Shown: in pieces, positions 6,101-7,144 of the stretch | Position numbering within the stretch: the stretch's first letter is position 1 | Layout: the number at the start of each line of letters is the position of its first letter | NCBI GenBank assembly: GCA_902495305.1 | Contig: CABUWG010000072.1 | Location: 1-7,144 of the forward strand | Length of the DNA stretch: 7,144 bases | DNA from: an uncultured Pseudomonadota bacterium | Lineage (GTDB): Bacteria; Pseudomonadota; Alphaproteobacteria; RF32; CAG-239 | Direction of reading: 5' to 3' | Notes under the pieces: model-generated | Seen by the model: only the letters and a program-made list of their open reading frames with translations | What the model was told of the DNA's origin: nothing | Databases searched by the model: none | Made by a program: the position numbers and the translations under genes

Positions 6101-6586
6101 TTCTGCTTCCGGCGCGCGGTTTTCCAGAAACAAACGGCCAAGCGGCCCTTCGACCCCGCCGGTCAGCATTATCAGTCCGGCATTAAATTTTTCCAGATCC
6201 GCCAGCGTTATCTGCGGCTTTTCCTGCGGGCTGGGCAAATCCAGATAAGCCCGTTTCATCAGGTGCATAATGTTGCCGTAACCTTCGGCATTCATGACCA
6301 GAAGCACAATTTTGTCCGGTTCGACAATGCGGCCTTTGCATTTCAACAAGTCTTGCGAATCGGGATTGCGGAGATAGAACTGGGCACCGAGAATCGGTTT
6401 TACCCCTTCGTCCGAGGCATATTTGGAAAAAGCCTTGCCGCCGAAAATGTTAGCGGTATCAGTCACGGCAACGGCCGCAACCCCTTGGTCATGCAGCTTG
6501 TGAATCAGCTTGGGCACAGGCATAGCGCCTTCGGATAAAGAATAGGCGGTATGTACCCGCAGATGTACAAATTTTGGCTCAGACAT
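3116..6586 (-). CDS. dnaE: DNA polymerase III subunit alpha
   Basis: This is the replicative polymerase catalytic subunit, adding dNTPs to the primer on both strands within the holoenzyme at the fork. It has 1156 residues, close to the E. coli protein (1160). The PHP domain (about 5-280) starts FVHLRVHTAYS. R10 and T44 stand where active PHP enzymes carry metal-binding histidines, so this domain is probably inactive and proofreading would need a separate epsilon subunit. The palm has GPGRGSGAGS (373-382) and MPDFDVDF (413-420), with catalytic D417 and D419, and D572 in KFDFLGLKT as the third aspartate. YRPGPM (651-656) belongs to the fingers. A helix-hairpin-helix lies near 838-860 (AAIKGVGMAN). 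QSSLF (925-929) is a clear beta-clamp binding motif. An OB fold spans about 995-1075, followed by a C-terminal tau-binding-type region. No frameshift or loss is seen. The ATG fits the conserved N-terminus, but no Shine-Dalgarno precedes it. A promoter lies 35 bases upstream. Confidence 0.98.
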   Translation of the reverse strand: MSEPKFVHLRVHTAYSLSEGAMPVPKLIHKLHDQGVAAVAVTDTANIFGGKAFSKYASDEGVKPILGAQFYLRNPDSQDLLKCKGRIVEPDKIVLLVMNAEGYGNIMHLMKRAYLDLPSPQEKPQITLADLEKFNAGLIMLTGGVEGPLGRLFLENRAPEAENTLQELQKYFGDRLYMEISRIGLEEEQKTEDTFIDWAYKYNIPLVATNEAFFFDADMYEAHDALVCIAAGEVVANPNRKRFSPNNRLRSQDEMVELFKDLPEAVQNTVNIAMRCNYLSAKVDPLLPIFECPDGKTQDEYIDEQAHLGLRNRMEATVYTPEMTEEERKKIDEEYYARLEYELSVIKKMGFPGYFLIVSDFIQWSKDHGVPVGPGRGSGAGSIVAWSLRITDLDPMKLNLLFERFLNPERVNMPDFDVDFCQENRGKTIEYVQNKYGFDHVAQIITYGKLQSKAVIRDVARVLQMPYSQADRISKMIPPGVQGKNPTLQESLDQVPELEEMRVNDPQVNKLFDIAMKLEGLYRHSGVHAAGVVIGDRPLEELTPLYKDPRSDMPVTQYDMKFVEETGLIKFDFLGLKTLTVIQRAVDWVKKDYGVELIMSDIPLDDKITYELMQRGDTIGVFQFESAGMQDVHKQIKPDRFEDLIAIVSLYRPGPMDNIPSYIRRKHGEEEITYLHPDLAPILDETYGIMVYQEQVMKIAQALGGYTMGGADKLRKVMGKKMRDEIPKQRKMFTEGAVAKGIDADVAAKIFDQMEKFASYGFNKSHAAAYSLISYQTAYLKAHYPVEFMCAIMAFDITNTDKLLFYKEECKKMGIKVLQPDINKSGADFTVEDGNIRYALAAIKGVGMANMKVIEEIREQGGPFKDISDFIHRMPLANSNRRQLENMIKAGAFDCLEKNRGKLFANVDTIMQHISSANELKTSSQSSLFGAEELQSKVKLAEKPDWPELEKLKLEAEAVGFYLSAHPLDIYQSGMERLGVKSCAEVFSSIKVGDTVRAKLAGCVSTFQKRISKNGNKYAFLGLSDASSGFEGILFSDLLAKYEDTINSGLPLLVGVTVEKQEEGANPRVMINSVETLDQAIADGVNGLVIGLNSVEAVAPLKEILRHDRNGVNKIYLKPENNDWDIRIQLAGGYAFANDILSKIRGLPGVSYVKEL

Positions 6587-6620
6587 TTATTTTGCGCAGT
6601 TATAAATTTTTGTTGCGTTC

Positions 6621-6649
6621 ATCATAGCGGTTTTGGCAAGCGGACTCAA
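6621..6649 (-). promoter_or_regulatory. dnaE operon promoter
   Basis: On the minus strand TTGAGT (6644-6649) is followed by exactly 17 bases and then TATGAT (6621-6626). The predicted start near 6614 gives an AT-rich leader of about 28 bases. That leader has no Shine-Dalgarno sequence (GCGCAAAATAA before ATG). Confidence 0.7.
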
Positions 6650-6654
6650 TAAAA

Positions 6655-6892
6655 AAAAGCAATTTTCTCTCTCTTTTCTTATCTTCTTTTTCTCCTTTAT
6701 ATTTTCCATTCAATTTTCCCTCCCTCTGATACACTCTTATTTATTTTCTCATCATATTTTTCCTCTCCTTCCCTGCCCTCTCCTCATCCTCTTTTCTCTT
6801 CTACCGCCCCGCTCTCCGTCATTCGCTCCCTTTTTTGCCGCTGCTTTTCTTTCATCCTCTTTTAATCTTCATCAAGATTATTTTTTTCTATT
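6655..6892. other. Pyrimidine-rich intergenic tract
   Basis: The plus strand is overwhelmingly C and T, with uninterrupted pyrimidine runs such as 6663-6680, 6682-6698, 6757-6774 and 6787-6802. It lies just upstream of the dnaE promoter. The frame that runs through it translates as a Ser/Phe/Leu-rich string, as expected of biased composition, so I do not call a gene. No tRNA or other RNA is evident. Confidence 0.8.
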
Positions 6893-6919
6893 GTTACTTT
6901 TTGACTGCCAAAAAGTAAC
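6893..6919. repeat. Perfect 11-bp inverted repeat
   Basis: GTTACTTTTTG (6893-6903) and CAAAAAGTAAC (6909-6919) are perfect inverted arms around the loop ACTGC. A second CAAAAAGG follows at once (6920-6927). It stands at the junction between the pyrimidine-rich tract and the right-hand repeat modules and may mark a repeat boundary. The stem is AT-rich with no T-tail, so it is a poor terminator. Confidence 0.8.
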
Positions 6920-6990
6920 CAAAAAGGCAGCCCTACGCTCATCTGCTAAGGTTTCAGAGCAAAATTAACCTCGCTGCGCTCTCTGTCTCC

Positions 6991-7077
6991 GTGCTTCACT
7001 TTCGGTTTTTGCTCCAAAACCTAAGCTATTCGCAAAGGGCACCCAAACCGTGCCGGACGGGAGGATGTGCTTTGAAG
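6991..7077. repeat. Long intergenic repeat, copy B
   Basis: This is the second copy of the repeat at 161-246, with 48 of 50 identical bases over 6991-7040 and weaker similarity to 7077. Its last 17 bases (7061-7077) are identical to 456-472, so it joins blocks that are separate on the left flank. No reading frame of interest is present. Confidence 0.85.
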
Positions 7078-7144
7078 TCACCTCTTTTTCACAAAGACTA
7101 AGAAGTACTCGTTAACGGGCGGTCAACTTAGGCATCTAGGCGCG
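7067..7144. repeat. Diverged repeat module, right copy
   Basis: 7067-7130 aligns imperfectly with 66-129, and 7127-7144 matches 489-506 at 17 of 18 bases. The element runs off the window end, so its boundary is unknown. Together with copy B it reproduces most left-flank blocks in a shorter arrangement. Confidence 0.6.

Noticed and set aside
6633..6968. 111-codon plus-strand frame with Phe/Ser/Leu-rich start
   Set aside because: It resembles a signal or membrane segment only because the DNA is almost all pyrimidine. It continues into an inverted repeat and has no ribosome binding site.
161..7077. A composite transposon bounded by the direct repeats
   Set aside because: There is no transposase, integrase or target duplication, and the enclosed genes include dnaE, an essential core gene. 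The repeats look like dispersed intergenic elements.

Overview
The window holds four supported protein genes, all on the minus strand, set between two repeat-rich stretches that appear non-coding. The dnaE product is a proteobacterial-type replicative polymerase. Its N-terminus and general style suggest an alphaproteobacterium of moderate GC, possibly one of the uncultured host-associated lineages. That placement is from memory of the protein family and is not proven by the window.

Layout from right to left, in the direction of transcription. 6587-7144 is intergenic: diverged repeat modules at 6991-7144, a perfect 11-bp inverted repeat at 6893-6919, a long pyrimidine-rich tract at about 6655-6892, and a good sigma70-type promoter at 6621-6649. 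dnaE (3116-6586) encodes the complete catalytic alpha subunit of DNA polymerase III. One base after its stop comes a six-helix membrane protein (2251-3114). A second six-helix membrane protein overlaps that gene by 8 bases (1437-2258). The two membrane proteins look like diverged paralogues. The operon ends in an intrinsic terminator whose loop contains the last stop codon (1429-1453).

969-1436 has no protein gene. It carries a hexanucleotide tandem repeat (1273-1320) and then a complete small transcription unit: a promoter (1161-1189), a region able to form a long-range stem, and an intrinsic terminator (1003-1024). This is a candidate structured RNA of about 155 nt, or a leader controlling the small helix-turn-helix gene just downstream (696-968). 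That gene ends at its own terminator (668-692). 1-667 holds no credible gene. It is packed with palindromes and diverged copies of the same repeat modules seen at the right end.

The layout suggests that the two membrane proteins are translated together with DnaE by coupling. No mechanistic link to replication is visible. The most interesting items are the unassigned RNA candidate with its attenuator-like position, the paralogous membrane pair coupled to dnaE, and the modular intergenic repeat family on both flanks.
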